DNA of 64,000 nt from Janibacter cremeus (GTDB lineage: Bacteria > Actinomycetota > Actinomycetes > Actinomycetales > Dermatophilaceae). Location: NCBI RefSeq assembly GCF_013409205.1, contig NZ_JACCAE010000001.1:1984001-2048000 (forward strand). Direction: 5' to 3'. Positions within the stretch are counted from its first letter, which is position 1. The number at the start of each line of letters is the position of its first letter. Of the stretch, positions 17,341-25,817 are shown one piece after another. A model generated the notes under the pieces. The model was not told the origin of the DNA, ran no database searches, and saw only the letters and a list, made by a program, of their open reading frames with translations. The position numbers and the translations under genes are program-made.

Positions 17341-17400
17341 GACGTCGTTGTGCGCGCCTGGCCCCCCGTATTTCGTGGGCCGGGCGCCCACAACGACGCC
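17341..17400. terminator. Large imperfect hairpin upstream of hrpB
   Basis: Arms 17341-17364 and 17377-17400 match at 21 of 24 positions with a 12-base AT-rich loop. It probably terminates the ThrE-like gene read on the minus strand; the hrpB start lies just beyond. Confidence 0.6.
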
Positions 17401-17453
17401 GGGTCGGCGATCAGTAACCCATCGGCTCCGGGCCGGGCACGTCGCGTTCACCG

Positions 17454-17535
17454 GTACTGCAGTTCACGGCGTTGATCCACCCGGAGGCCCCGGCTTCCGG
17501 GGGCGCCGCGCAGCCCGTTGGGCGAACTGCAGTAC
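17454..17535. repeat. Nested inverted repeat covering the 3' end of the ThrE-like gene
   Basis: The outer arms GTACTGCAGTTC (17454-17465) and GAACTGCAGTAC (17524-17535) are a perfect 12-bp inverted repeat. Inside, CCCGGA and TCCGGG (17480-17501) form a second stem. The stop codon lies in one outer arm and about 70 bases of coding sequence lie within the repeat, so it either terminates inside the gene or is a small inserted element. Confidence 0.6.
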
Positions 17536-18777
17536 GACACGCCGGCGGGCAGGGCTGAGCCGCCGCGCGATGTCGCGCAACGGGTGGGCGAGGGCAGCGC
17601 CCACGAGGACCCCGAGTGCGATCGCCGCCACGATGGCCAGGACCTCGGCTGCGGCGACGACGCCGGCAGCCGGGGAGGACTCGATCTGTGCCACGGAGAC
17701 CAGCCCCAGCGACCCGGGTACGAGTAGCCAGAAGCTCGGCAGGAAGGCGACGACACGAGGCACCTGGGGCCTGACGAACTCCACCAGCGTCGCGACGAGG
17801 CTCGCGGCACAGGCGCCGAGGAAGGCACCGAGCCACGGACCCTGGTCCGTCGCTCGGCCGAGCTCCTGCGCGATGACGGTCGCGACGATCGTCAGGAGCA
17901 GGGCGGGGACGAGGGACGGCGGGACGGACTCCAGCAGCGAGATCCCCACGGCGATGAACAGCAGACCCAGCAGGGGCGCCCACAGGCCCAGCTGGTCCGG
18001 GCGCTCACCGTTGATCCGCGACAGTGGGACACCGAGTACGGCGACGGCCGCCCCCACTCCGAGGGTGGCCAGCAGCAGCTGGGTCGCGCCATAGGTCAGC
18101 CGGGACGTGCCGGCCACCATCGCACCCGCGGACAGCTCCGTCAGGCCGGTGACGATGAGGGCGCCCGGCAGCAGCACGGCGATCGGGGGTACGAGGGTCC
18201 ACAACGGCGCATCGATGAGTCCGATCTCGGCCGCACCGAAGGCCGCCATCGCCGAGGCGAAGGCCGCGAGGAAGGGCATCAGGGTGCTGACGAGGAGGGT
18301 GCGGCCGCTGAGCATCATCAGTGCGGCGATGACCTGGCTGAGCACGGCAGCGAAGAGCACCGACGTCCACGCCGGCGCCAGCACGAGGGCGACCCCGGTG
18401 CCGATGAGGAAGATGCCCAGCGGTAGTCCGTAGGCGGGGTAGCGGTGCGGACGCTGACGCAGGACCGCCAGCCTGCCCAGGGCGTCGGCAGGTGGGAGGG
18501 TTCCTGCGGTCAGGGCTGCGTGCACTGCCGTCACCTCGGCGAGCTGATCCAGCCGGACCCCGCCGTCGACGCCCTCGAACGTGGCCGCGTCCCCGCTCGT
18601 CAGCGCGATCCAGAGTCCGGTGGGGGAGGCCGCGACCTCGATGCCGACGTGCCCGAGCGTCTCCGCGGCCTCCCGTACGTCCTCCTCGACCTCGTGGACG
18701 GGCATGCCGCCGGCGAGCAGCCCGGCGCCGAGCCAGGCGAGCAGTCGGCGGGTATCCTGTGCAGCGGTCGTGGTCAC
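17464..18777 (-). CDS. Threonine/serine exporter ThrE family
   Basis: The 437-residue protein has the two-part ThrE layout. A DUF1212 domain (residues 1-250) contains LAGGMPVHEVEEDVREAAETLG and four to five helices. A DUF3815 domain with five helices makes up the second half. Such proteins export threonine and serine in Corynebacterium; here substrate is inferred. GTG 18777 is the only reasonable start. The last 23 residues, VLQFAQRAARRPRKPGPPGG and following, are basic, fall within a nested inverted repeat, and may be a late addition. Confidence 0.82.
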   Translation of the reverse strand: MTTTAAQDTRRLLAWLGAGLLAGGMPVHEVEEDVREAAETLGHVGIEVAASPTGLWIALTSGDAATFEGVDGGVRLDQLAEVTAVHAALTAGTLPPADALGRLAVLRQRPHRYPAYGLPLGIFLIGTGVALVLAPAWTSVLFAAVLSQVIAALMMLSGRTLLVSTLMPFLAAFASAMAAFGAAEIGLIDAPLWTLVPPIAVLLPGALIVTGLTELSAGAMVAGTSRLTYGATQLLLATLGVGAAVAVLGVPLSRINGERPDQLGLWAPLLGLLFIAVGISLLESVPPSLVPALLLTIVATVIAQELGRATDQGPWLGAFLGACAASLVATLVEFVRPQVPRVVAFLPSFWLLVPGSLGLVSVAQIESSPAAGVVAAAEVLAIVAAIALGVLVGAALAHPLRDIARRLSPARRRVVLQFAQRAARRPRKPGPPGGSTP

Positions 18778-18853
18778 CGCGCCATTGTGGGGGATTGGGG
18801 CCGGCAAGGGTGGGTAGGGCGTGAAGGACGCACCAAGGACGAAGGGAGTCCCC

Positions 18854-20185
18854 GTGACCGTATCGAGCAGCAACCGCCGCGAACGCGTGGTCGTCGTCGG
18901 CAGTGGGTTCGCCGGATTCGAGGCTGCTCGAGGGGTGTCGCGGCGACTGCGCCGGGCGGAGCACTCCGCCGAGGTGGTGCTCGTCTCGATGCACGACTAC
19001 ATGCTCTACACCCCGCTGCTGCCCGATGTGGCCGGTGGCCTCATCGACCCGCGCTACGTGGCGGTGCCGCTGGCCAACGAGCTGCCGGACGTGTCACTGC
19101 GACCGGGCAGCGTCGACGGTGTCGACCTGGCGGCACGGACACTGCACGTGAGTGGCTGTGCGCCCGAGGACGAGGAGATGCACTGGGACCGGCTGGTCCT
19201 CACGCCGGGGTCGGTGACCAAGCTCTTCGGCGTGCCCGGGGTCGCCGAGCACGCCCGGGGTCTGAAGACCGTCGCCGAGGCGCTGTACCTGCGCGAGCAG
19301 TTCCTCCACCAGCTCGAGCTCGCCGAGCACGAGGCCGATCCGCAGGTTCAGCAGGCTCGCCGCACGGTCGTCGTCGTGGGCGCCTCGTACGCGGGTACCG
19401 AGCTCGTCGCCCAGCTGCACGCGCTCGCGGAGGACCACGCGAAGCAGCGTGGCCAGGCGATGAACCAGGCCCGATTCGTGCTCATCGACCTCGCCGACCG
19501 TGTCATGCCCGAGGTCGGTGACACGCTCGGCGACCGCGCGCTGCAGTCACTGCGCGGCCGTGGCATCGACGTCCGGCTCGGCACGAGCCTGGAGGAGCTC
19601 ACGGCGGAGGAAGCAACCCTGACCGACGGCGACGTCATCGGCACCAGGACGGTCGCCTGGGTCACCGGCGTGACGGGAGCACCGATGCTCGAGGCGCTCG
19701 ACCTGCCGCTGAAGAAGGGCCGCCTCGCCGTCAACGCGGACCTGTCCGTCCCGGGCCACCCGCATGTCTTCGCGGCAGGCGATGCCGCGGCCGTGCCGGA
19801 CCTGGCGAGCAAGGACAAGGACGCGATCACCCCGCCGACCGCACAGCACGCGGTGCGTCAGGGCAAGGCCGTCGCCCGCAACGTCGCGGCGAGCCTCGGC
19901 GTCGGCAGCAGCAGGCGCTACAAGCACCGCAACCTCGGCCTGGTCGTCGACCTCGGGCCGAAGTACGCCGTGGCGAACCCCTTGGGCATCAAGCTGTCCG
20001 GGTGGCCGGCCAAGATCGCCGCCCGCGGCTACCACCTGGCGTCCCTGCCGCGTTCCGCCAACCGCTGGGCGACCGCGCTCGCGTGGACCGCCGAGGTGAC
20101 CAGCGACCGGCCGATCTCCCGCCTCGGGTTGGTCAGTGCCGACGAGGCGGACTTTCGCACCAGCGAGGGGATCGCCGACGAGTGA
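18854..20185 (+). CDS. NAD(P)/FAD-dependent oxidoreductase, NDH-2-like
   Basis: The 443-residue flavoprotein has two Rossmann motifs, RVVVVGSGFAGFEAARG near the start and VVVVGASYAGTELVAQL in the middle. It also has the FAD-contact motif HVFAAGDAAAVPD and the QHAVRQGKAVARNV segment shared by type II NADH dehydrogenases. A C-terminal amphipathic region would bind the membrane. It probably passes electrons from NADH to quinone. Start GTG 18854 lies 5 bases after GAAGGGAG. It diverges from the ThrE-like gene and converges with the SDR gene 3 bases away. Confidence 0.85.
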   Translation: MTVSSSNRRERVVVVGSGFAGFEAARGVSRRLRRAEHSAEVVLVSMHDYMLYTPLLPDVAGGLIDPRYVAVPLANELPDVSLRPGSVDGVDLAARTLHVSGCAPEDEEMHWDRLVLTPGSVTKLFGVPGVAEHARGLKTVAEALYLREQFLHQLELAEHEADPQVQQARRTVVVVGASYAGTELVAQLHALAEDHAKQRGQAMNQARFVLIDLADRVMPEVGDTLGDRALQSLRGRGIDVRLGTSLEELTAEEATLTDGDVIGTRTVAWVTGVTGAPMLEALDLPLKKGRLAVNADLSVPGHPHVFAAGDAAAVPDLASKDKDAITPPTAQHAVRQGKAVARNVAASLGVGSSRRYKHRNLGLVVDLGPKYAVANPLGIKLSGWPAKIAARGYHLASLPRSANRWATALAWTAEVTSDRPISRLGLVSADEADFRTSEGIADE

Positions 20186-20188
20186 GCC

Positions 20189-20956
20189 TCAGGGCCGCAG
20201 GTGCGAGGCCCCGTTGAGGTCGAGGGTGGCGCCGGAGGCCCACTGCGCATCGGGCGAGGCGAGCCAGAGCACGGCGGAGGCCACCTCCTCCGGTCGGCCG
20301 ACCCGGTCGAAGGGGGAGTCCCCCCTGATCGAGTCGCCGTCCGGTGAGTCGAGCCGGTCGGCGACTCTCTCGGTGTCGATGAACCCCGGCGCGACGGTCG
20401 CGACCGCGATGTGGTGCGGGGCCAGGGCGACGGCGAGCGAGGCGTCCATCGAGTGCAGCGCCGCCTTGGAGGCTGCGTAGGCGGGGAAGTCCGGTTCACC
20501 GCGGTGCACCCCGCGGGTGCCGATCGTGATGACCCGGCCCGAGAGCCCGAGCGCGATCAGGCGCGCGGTCATCGCATGGGTGACCAGCGCGGTGCCGAGC
20601 GTGTTGATCCGCAGGTACTCCTCCCAGCTGTGCTGCCAGACGATGGACTCCGTCGTGGCCGGAGGGTGTCTCAGGGTCGGCGTCGTCGCGATCCCGGCAT
20701 TGTTGACCAGCACTGTCACCGGGCCCCCGAGGGCCCTCTCGGCGGCAGCAGGCAGGCCACGGGCGTCCTCCGCATCACCGAGATCGGCCGCGACGAGGGC
20801 ATGCCCGGCGCCCGGGAGGGAAGCCAGCGTCTCGCTCCCTTCGTCCCGAGCCGTGCGCACGTGGACGGCGACGTGGTCGCCCTGCTCGGCGAAGGCCCGC
20901 GCCACCGCACGGCCGATCCCGCGCGAGGCACCGGTGACGAGGACGCGACGGCTCAT
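20189..20956 (-). CDS. Short-chain dehydrogenase/reductase (SDR)
   Basis: The 255-residue protein has TGASRGIG (cofactor loop), NNAG, YAASK (catalytic Tyr and Lys) and the C-terminal ASAVLWLASPDAQWASGATLDLNG typical of classical SDRs. The residue expected to be the catalytic Ser (usual NISS block) reads TIGT, so a Thr appears to replace it. Substrate unknown. ATG overlaps the upstream GNAT stop (ATGA), so they form an operon. Confidence 0.87.
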   Translation of the reverse strand: MSRRVLVTGASRGIGRAVARAFAEQGDHVAVHVRTARDEGSETLASLPGAGHALVAADLGDAEDARGLPAAAERALGGPVTVLVNNAGIATTPTLRHPPATTESIVWQHSWEEYLRINTLGTALVTHAMTARLIALGLSGRVITIGTRGVHRGEPDFPAYAASKAALHSMDASLAVALAPHHIAVATVAPGFIDTERVADRLDSPDGDSIRGDSPFDRVGRPEEVASAVLWLASPDAQWASGATLDLNGASHLRP

Positions 20957-21516
20957 GGGGTCTCACCGTAGTCACGCGGCAGCACCATCGCGATGACGTC
21001 CGGTGCGTCCTGGGACAACCAGCCCGGCCGCACCCGCCCCGCTTCCTGCCAGCCGGTGCGCCGGTAGAGCCGCATCGCACCGGTACACGTGGGGACGACG
21101 TCGAGGCACGGGGCGAGGCCGCGCTCCCGCAGTGCGGCGACAGCGGTGGCCAGGAGAGCCCCGCCTGCGCCCGATCCGCGCGCGGACAGCGCGGTGAAGA
21201 AGATCGCGACCTCCCCGAGCTCGTCGTAGGGGCGGTCGTGCGCCGCCATCCAGGCACGCACGACGTCGGCGTCGCCTCCGGTGAGCGTCCGCGGGTCGGA
21301 CGGGGTGGAGATGGCGACGTGCCCGACGGGTCGGCCGTCGGCCTCGACCACCCATGCAGCAGCGACACTCGGCCGCAGGATGAACTGCTCGGCCGGGTAC
21401 GGCAGCGGGTCGCGGTGCGGGTAGCCGGACGTGGGCTGCTGCTCCAGCAGTGCCGTGGCCAGGTGCGGGATGTCGGCCGGTTGGCGGGGGCGGATCGTTG
21501 CGGGGTTCGCAGGCAC
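20953..21516 (-). CDS. GNAT family N-acetyltransferase
   Basis: The 187-residue protein carries the acetyl-CoA pyrophosphate loop SARGSGAGGALLATAVAALRERG and the following strand plus MRLYRRTGWQEAG, both standard for GNAT. It acetylates an unknown small molecule or protein. It starts with GTG 21516 and its end overlaps the SDR start by 4 bases. Confidence 0.87.
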   Translation of the reverse strand: MPANPATIRPRQPADIPHLATALLEQQPTSGYPHRDPLPYPAEQFILRPSVAAAWVVEADGRPVGHVAISTPSDPRTLTGGDADVVRAWMAAHDRPYDELGEVAIFFTALSARGSGAGGALLATAVAALRERGLAPCLDVVPTCTGAMRLYRRTGWQEAGRVRPGWLSQDAPDVIAMVLPRDYGETP

Positions 21517-21640
21517 TCGCCCATCCTGCAGGACCCATTGATGCCGGTCTGCTCGGGGGCCTTGACCCCGGCATCACGGGACGTGTGGTGACCGCTCGAA
21601 GGCCGACTGCGGATCGAGGCCGGTCCGCATTCGCCAGGCG

Positions 21641-22072
21641 GTGAGCGCCACCGACAGGCCCGCAGACACCGCCTATGCGTTCGGCGTGGCCGGCTCCGAG
21701 CTGTTCCGGGTGCCTCGCAGGGCGCCGTTCATCATCGCAGGGTCCATCATCGGCACGGTGCTCGCCCTCCTCGGGTTCCACGAGCACCTTGTCGAGTACC
21801 TCGTCCTGCTCGGCATCTTCATCCCGCCCCTGGGCGGGGTGATCGTCGGCGACTACCTGGCCCGGTGGCGCTCGGGGATGCCCGAGGGTGCCCGCCTCCC
21901 GGCGGTCGACGGCCGCAACATGGCGGTCTACCTGGTGGCCAGCCTGCTCGCCTGGGTCTCTGACGCAACCGCCGTCGGCATCCCGCCGCTGATCGGCATC
22001 GTCGTCGCTGCCCTGCTGTCGCTGGCGCTGGGTGTCGGCCGTCGGGGATCGCGCGGCGTCACGTCACGTTGA
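21641..22072 (+). pseudogene. Remnant of an NCS1 cytosine/purine permease (C-terminal third)
   Basis: The 143-residue frame matches only the last part of CodB-type permeases. The string RVPRRAPFIIAGSIIGTVLA is followed by LGIFIPPLGGVIVGDYLARW and GIPPLIGIVVAALLSLALG. Full-length members have about 400 residues; the preceding eight helices are missing, and the 125 bases upstream do not continue the homology. The end overlaps the convergent ABC permease by 14 bases. I judge it a decayed gene, although the open frame could still be translated from GTG 21641. Confidence 0.7.
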
Positions 22073-23708
22073 CCTGACGCTTGCGGAACCCGACCAGGCC
22101 CATGGACGCGAGCAGGGCAGCGACACCGAGGACGGCAAGGAAGGGGCCGATGGTGAAGTCCTCCACCGGAGGCCGGGCGAGCTGGTGCAGCGGTGAGAGC
22201 GCGATCAGCGCGTCCGGCAGCTGCAGCAGCTCGCCCAGGAATTGGACGACGCCCATCCACACGACGAGGACCCAGCACAGCGGGGCCAGCAGGCGTGGTG
22301 CCCAGCCGTAGAGGGCGGCCGCGAGGCCGGTCAAGACCAGGGCGGCCGGGATCAGTGCGATGTGCGCCGCTGTGACCGTCCCGATGACGCCCGCTTCGCC
22401 GGTGACCGCGGCCGCCGCCAGGCCGGTGCACGCCCCGGTCACCGTGCTGATGCCGACGACCCCGCTCGCCACGACGGCCAGGTGGGAGCCGAGCCAGCTG
22501 GCGCGTCCGACGGATGCGGCCAGCACGGTGTCGGTACGACCGCTGTCCTCCTCCACGCACAGGTTCCGCATCGCGAAGACCGCATAGGCAGCGACGAGCA
22601 CGGTGACGAAGGCGCCGAGGAACGACGCGTAGCCGTCCAGGAGGGCGTCGGTGCTGAACATCTCCGCGAACGCCGGCGGCATGTCGTCCCCCGCGTCGAG
22701 CATCGCCTGGGTGAAGGCGCCGTCGGTGACGCCGAGCAGCAGGATGCCGACGCCCCACCCGAGGAATCCTCCGCGCTGGAGCCGGCGAGCGAGGCCCGTG
22801 GGTGTGCCGAGGGCGGGGCGGGCGCGCGGACGTCCCGGGCGTACGGCCACGATGCTGGCCCCGAAGTCACGCCGGCCCAGCAGGACGTAGCCGACGGCGG
22901 TCCCGGCGACGGCAAGGGTCGCCAGGAGGAGAAGGGGGGTCCACCGGTCGTGCACGTACGGCGCCGTCTGCGCCGGCCAGGCCAGGGGAGAGAGCCAGGA
23001 GACGGCACTGCCGCCGGTGGCGGCCATGTCGCCCACGGCCCGCACGACGAAGGAGGCGCCGAGCACGGCCGAGGCCATCCCTGCGGCGGGGCGGGAGAAC
23101 TCGCTCAGCTGCACGGTGACCGCGGTGACCCCGGCGAAGGCGAGGCCCGACAGGGCCGTGCCGGCGCCGACGAGGACGGATCCGGTGGTGGCGAATCCAT
23201 TGGTGACCGCCAACCCCGACACCACGAGAAGGACCAGCACGTTGGTGATGAGGGCGATGGCGAGCGCGGCCGTCAGCTGGGAGTAACGGCCGGTGACGTT
23301 GGCCCGGATCAGCTCGGCACGACCGGTCTCCTCCTCCAGGCGCGTGTGGCGGGTGATGAGGAAGATGCTCATCAGCGCGGCGAGGAGGAAGAGGTAGGGC
23401 ACGTAACCTGCGGCGAAGAACCGCTCGTACGTGGGGGCGTCCATCCCGAACGCCGGGCCGGTGAACATCCGGCCGACGGGTTGGGTGAACACCGGAACCA
23501 ACGCCGCCAAGTCCTTCTGTGTGGGGGCCAGGAGGGGCAGGGCGTTGCCGATGTAGAGGACGAAGATCCCCAGGCCCGCCACCCACGCGGGCAACTTGAT
23601 CCGGTCCCGGCGCAGTCCGAAGCGGATGAGCGTGCTGGTGCCGGCGAATGCCGCCGTGCGGGAGGAGGCGCGGTGCGCCCGGCGGATCGATCCGGTCGCG
23701 GCCGTCAT
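22059..23708 (-). CDS. ABC transporter permease, polyketide-antibiotic exporter type
   Basis: The 549-residue protein has about 12 helices in two similar halves. Each half has an [24 protein letters not shown] box after the second helix, which is the hallmark of the actinobacterial 'exporter of polyketide antibiotics' permeases. It pairs with the ATPase encoded just upstream (ATGA overlap at 23705-23708) and the TetR regulator. Likely role: efflux of a drug or lipid-like compound. Confidence 0.85.
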   Translation of the reverse strand: MTAATGSIRRAHRASSRTAAFAGTSTLIRFGLRRDRIKLPAWVAGLGIFVLYIGNALPLLAPTQKDLAALVPVFTQPVGRMFTGPAFGMDAPTYERFFAAGYVPYLFLLAALMSIFLITRHTRLEEETGRAELIRANVTGRYSQLTAALAIALITNVLVLLVVSGLAVTNGFATTGSVLVGAGTALSGLAFAGVTAVTVQLSEFSRPAAGMASAVLGASFVVRAVGDMAATGGSAVSWLSPLAWPAQTAPYVHDRWTPLLLLATLAVAGTAVGYVLLGRRDFGASIVAVRPGRPRARPALGTPTGLARRLQRGGFLGWGVGILLLGVTDGAFTQAMLDAGDDMPPAFAEMFSTDALLDGYASFLGAFVTVLVAAYAVFAMRNLCVEEDSGRTDTVLAASVGRASWLGSHLAVVASGVVGISTVTGACTGLAAAAVTGEAGVIGTVTAAHIALIPAALVLTGLAAALYGWAPRLLAPLCWVLVVWMGVVQFLGELLQLPDALIALSPLHQLARPPVEDFTIGPFLAVLGVAALLASMGLVGFRKRQVNVT

Positions 23709-24643
23709 CGCGCCCCGACCTCCTCGTGGGTGTCGAGTTCGCCGGCAGTGACGTCCTCGCCGTAGTGGCGCATCAACAGCTGCTCGAGCGTCGGCGGGTG
23801 GGCGACGAGGGAGCGGACGCCCAGCCCGGAGAGTGCCTCGACGGCCGGCTGGACCCGGTCGCCGTCGACGTGGAACTCCACGCGCCCGTCCTCGAGGGTG
23901 AGGTCGTGGACCCCCGGGAGCGTCGCGAGCTCGTCGGCCGGGCGGTCGGTCTCGGCGACGAAGGTCGTGCGGGTCATGTGGCGCAGATCGGCGAGGCTGC
24001 CGGACTCGACGATGCGGCCGCGGCGCACGATCGAGATCCGGTCGGCGAGGGCCTCCACCTGGGCGAGGATGTGGCTGGAGAGCAGGGCCGTGCGTCCCTG
24101 CGCCTTGGCCTCGGCAATTGTCTGCTGGAAGACGACCTCCATGAGGGGGTCGAGGCCGGCCGTCGGCTCGTCGAGCAGGAGCAGGTCGACATCGGAGACG
24201 AGGGCGGAGATCAGCGCGACCTTCTGGCGATTTCCCTTGGAGTACGTGCGCGCCTTCTTCGAGGGGTCGAGGTCGAAGCGCTCGCACAGCTCCTCGCGTT
24301 TCGCCGTGTCGGGGTGCCCGCGCAGCCGGGCGAAGAGATCGATCGCCTCGCCACCGGTCATCGTCGGCCAGAGCTCGACGTCGCCGGGGACGTAGGCCAG
24401 GCGTCGGTGGAGCCCGACGGCGTCGCGCCACGGGTCGCCACCGAGCATGCGCACCGTGCCGCCGTCGGGACGAAGCAGGCCCAGGAGGACGCGCATGGTG
24501 GTTGACTTTCCGGCGCCGTTGGGGCCGAGGAAACCGTGGACCTCGCCGGGAGCGACCTCGAGGTCGAGGCCGTCGAGGGCACGGACGGTGCCGAACGTCT
24601 TGACCAGCCCCTGCGTGGAGATGACCGCGTCGCTGGAACTCAT
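23705..24643 (-). CDS. ABC transporter ATP-binding protein, drug exporter type
   Basis: The 312-residue protein has Walker [11 protein letters not shown], signature YSKGNRQKV in place of LSGGQ (usual in this exporter subfamily), and Walker [14 protein letters not shown]. It also has a C-terminal extension of about 90 residues (DUF4162-like) starting at [11 protein letters not shown]. It drives the permease at 22059 and its start overlaps the TetR stop by 4 bases, making a three-gene operon. Confidence 0.9.
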   Translation of the reverse strand: MSSSDAVISTQGLVKTFGTVRALDGLDLEVAPGEVHGFLGPNGAGKSTTMRVLLGLLRPDGGTVRMLGGDPWRDAVGLHRRLAYVPGDVELWPTMTGGEAIDLFARLRGHPDTAKREELCERFDLDPSKKARTYSKGNRQKVALISALVSDVDLLLLDEPTAGLDPLMEVVFQQTIAEAKAQGRTALLSSHILAQVEALADRISIVRRGRIVESGSLADLRHMTRTTFVAETDRPADELATLPGVHDLTLEDGRVEFHVDGDRVQPAVEALSGLGVRSLVAHPPTLEQLLMRHYGEDVTAGELDTHEEVGAR

Positions 24644-25329
24644 GATGTCTCCTCGGTGGCGTCGGTGGCGGACAGTCCGCCTGTCATGGTCGTGTCGGTG
24701 GGTGGGTCGAGGGCTGTCGCCATCTCGCTGTAGGCCCCCTCGGTGAGCAGGCCCTGGGTGTAGAGCTCCATGACCGGGCGGAAGTAGGGCGCCACGTCCT
24801 GCGGGTCCGAGCTGTCGGCGAGGAAGTCGACCCCGAGCAGGCGGTGCATCTGCTCGTGGAGGACGAGGGCGCCGAGCGACCAGAGGACCAGGACGATGAC
24901 TCGCTCGCGGGGCATGCGGCTCGGCTTGATCAGACCGGCCTGCTCGCCCTGGGCCATGTAGTCCTGGGCGTCGGCGACCATCTCGTCGACGAGGTCGGCA
25001 ATGTGATCGCCTCCTTCGCTGAGGGTGCGCACGAGATAGCGCAGCAGCGGGCGGCTCTCCTTGATCAGCTGCAGGGCGGCCAGCGGGTTCATCTGCGGGC
25101 CGCTGGCGAGGACCGACTCCTTGTTGGAGCGGACCAGGTGGGCGAGGTGCTCGTCGCAGGCGCGGTGAAGTCCGGCCTTCGAGCCGAAATGGTGGATCAC
25201 CAGTCCCTGCGACACGTCGGCATGGGTGGCGATGGACTTCAGGCTGGTACCGGCCACCCCCTTCTCGCCGAAGAGCTCGATGGCGGCATCGCGGATGCGC
25301 TGCATCCCGTCACGGTCGTCGCTGGTCAC
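24640..25329 (-). CDS. TetR family repressor of the ABC exporter operon
   Basis: The 229-residue protein has an N-terminal helix-turn-helix: [43 protein letters not shown]. The ligand domain is variable as usual. It is the first gene of the operon. Two near-identical 18-bp palindromes at 25346-25390 lie 17 bases upstream, so autoregulation released by the transported compound is likely. GTG 25329 is the start. Confidence 0.9.
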   Translation of the reverse strand: MTSDDRDGMQRIRDAAIELFGEKGVAGTSLKSIATHADVSQGLVIHHFGSKAGLHRACDEHLAHLVRSNKESVLASGPQMNPLAALQLIKESRPLLRYLVRTLSEGGDHIADLVDEMVADAQDYMAQGEQAGLIKPSRMPRERVIVLVLWSLGALVLHEQMHRLLGVDFLADSSDPQDVAPYFRPVMELYTQGLLTEGAYSEMATALDPPTDTTMTGGLSATDATEETS

Positions 25330-25345
25330 GGTCGCCTCCCGACGC

Positions 25346-25390
25346 TGACTGAATACTCAGTCAGTACACTCCTGACTGAGTATCCAGTCA
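25346..25390 (-). promoter_or_regulatory. Double TetR operator over the operon promoter
   Basis: TGACTGAATACTCAGTCA (25346-25363) and TGACTGAGTATCCAGTCA (25373-25390) are two copies of one palindrome, spaced 27 bp centre to centre. On the minus strand a TTGACT box overlaps the distal copy. This arrangement suits two TetR dimers blocking the promoter. Confidence 0.8.
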
Positions 25391-25409
25391 AGACCCGGCG
25401 ATGCGGACG

Positions 25410-25817
25410 TCACCGCTGCAGCAGGTCGTCGGCCATCGACAGGCCGGCGTCACGCTCGGGCTGGATGATCCGGGTGACACCCAGACGGGTCAGGGCCTCG
25501 TAGTGCTGACGCGACCCCGCCTTGGCCCACACCTCACGGATCCCGAGCTCGTTCAGCGCCGTCGCGGTCATCAGGGAGGCAGCCACGTTCGTCATGCCGA
25601 GCACGACGATGGTGTCGCGGGTGATGCCGAGCTGGCGCAGCGTGTCCTCGTCCCGTGCCTCGGCGATGGCGAGGTGCTCGATGTCCCCGGCGAGGCCATC
25701 GACAACCGCCTCGTCGATGTCGACACCGAGTACGCGGCGGCCATGGCCCTCCAGACGCAGCGCGAGCGCGGCGCCGAAGCGGCCGAGGCCGATGACGGCG
25801 ATGTCGAACTTAGCCAA
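25410..25817 (-). CDS. TrkA-N (RCK) potassium-uptake regulator lacking the C-terminal domain
   Basis: The 135-residue protein has the nucleotide-binding RCK fold: DIAVIGLGRFGAALALRLE and VLGVDIDEAVVDGLAG. It stops at ERDAGLSMADDLLQR, exactly where other KtrA proteins (about 220 residues) continue into the TrkA-C domain. The stop is followed within 20 bases by the TetR operator region, so the lost end may reflect insertion or rearrangement. ATG 25817 lies inside the end of the TrkH gene (8-base overlap), so the pair is coupled. It gates the channel with ATP/ADP or NAD(H). Confidence 0.83.
   Translation of the reverse strand: MAKFDIAVIGLGRFGAALALRLEGHGRRVLGVDIDEAVVDGLAGDIEHLAIAEARDEDTLRQLGITRDTIVVLGMTNVAASLMTATALNELGIREVWAKAGSRQHYEALTRLGVTRIIQPERDAGLSMADDLLQR

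Noticed and set aside
21527..21640. Missing N-terminal part of the cytosine permease in another frame
   Set aside because: None of the plus-strand frames here resembles the preceding permease helices.
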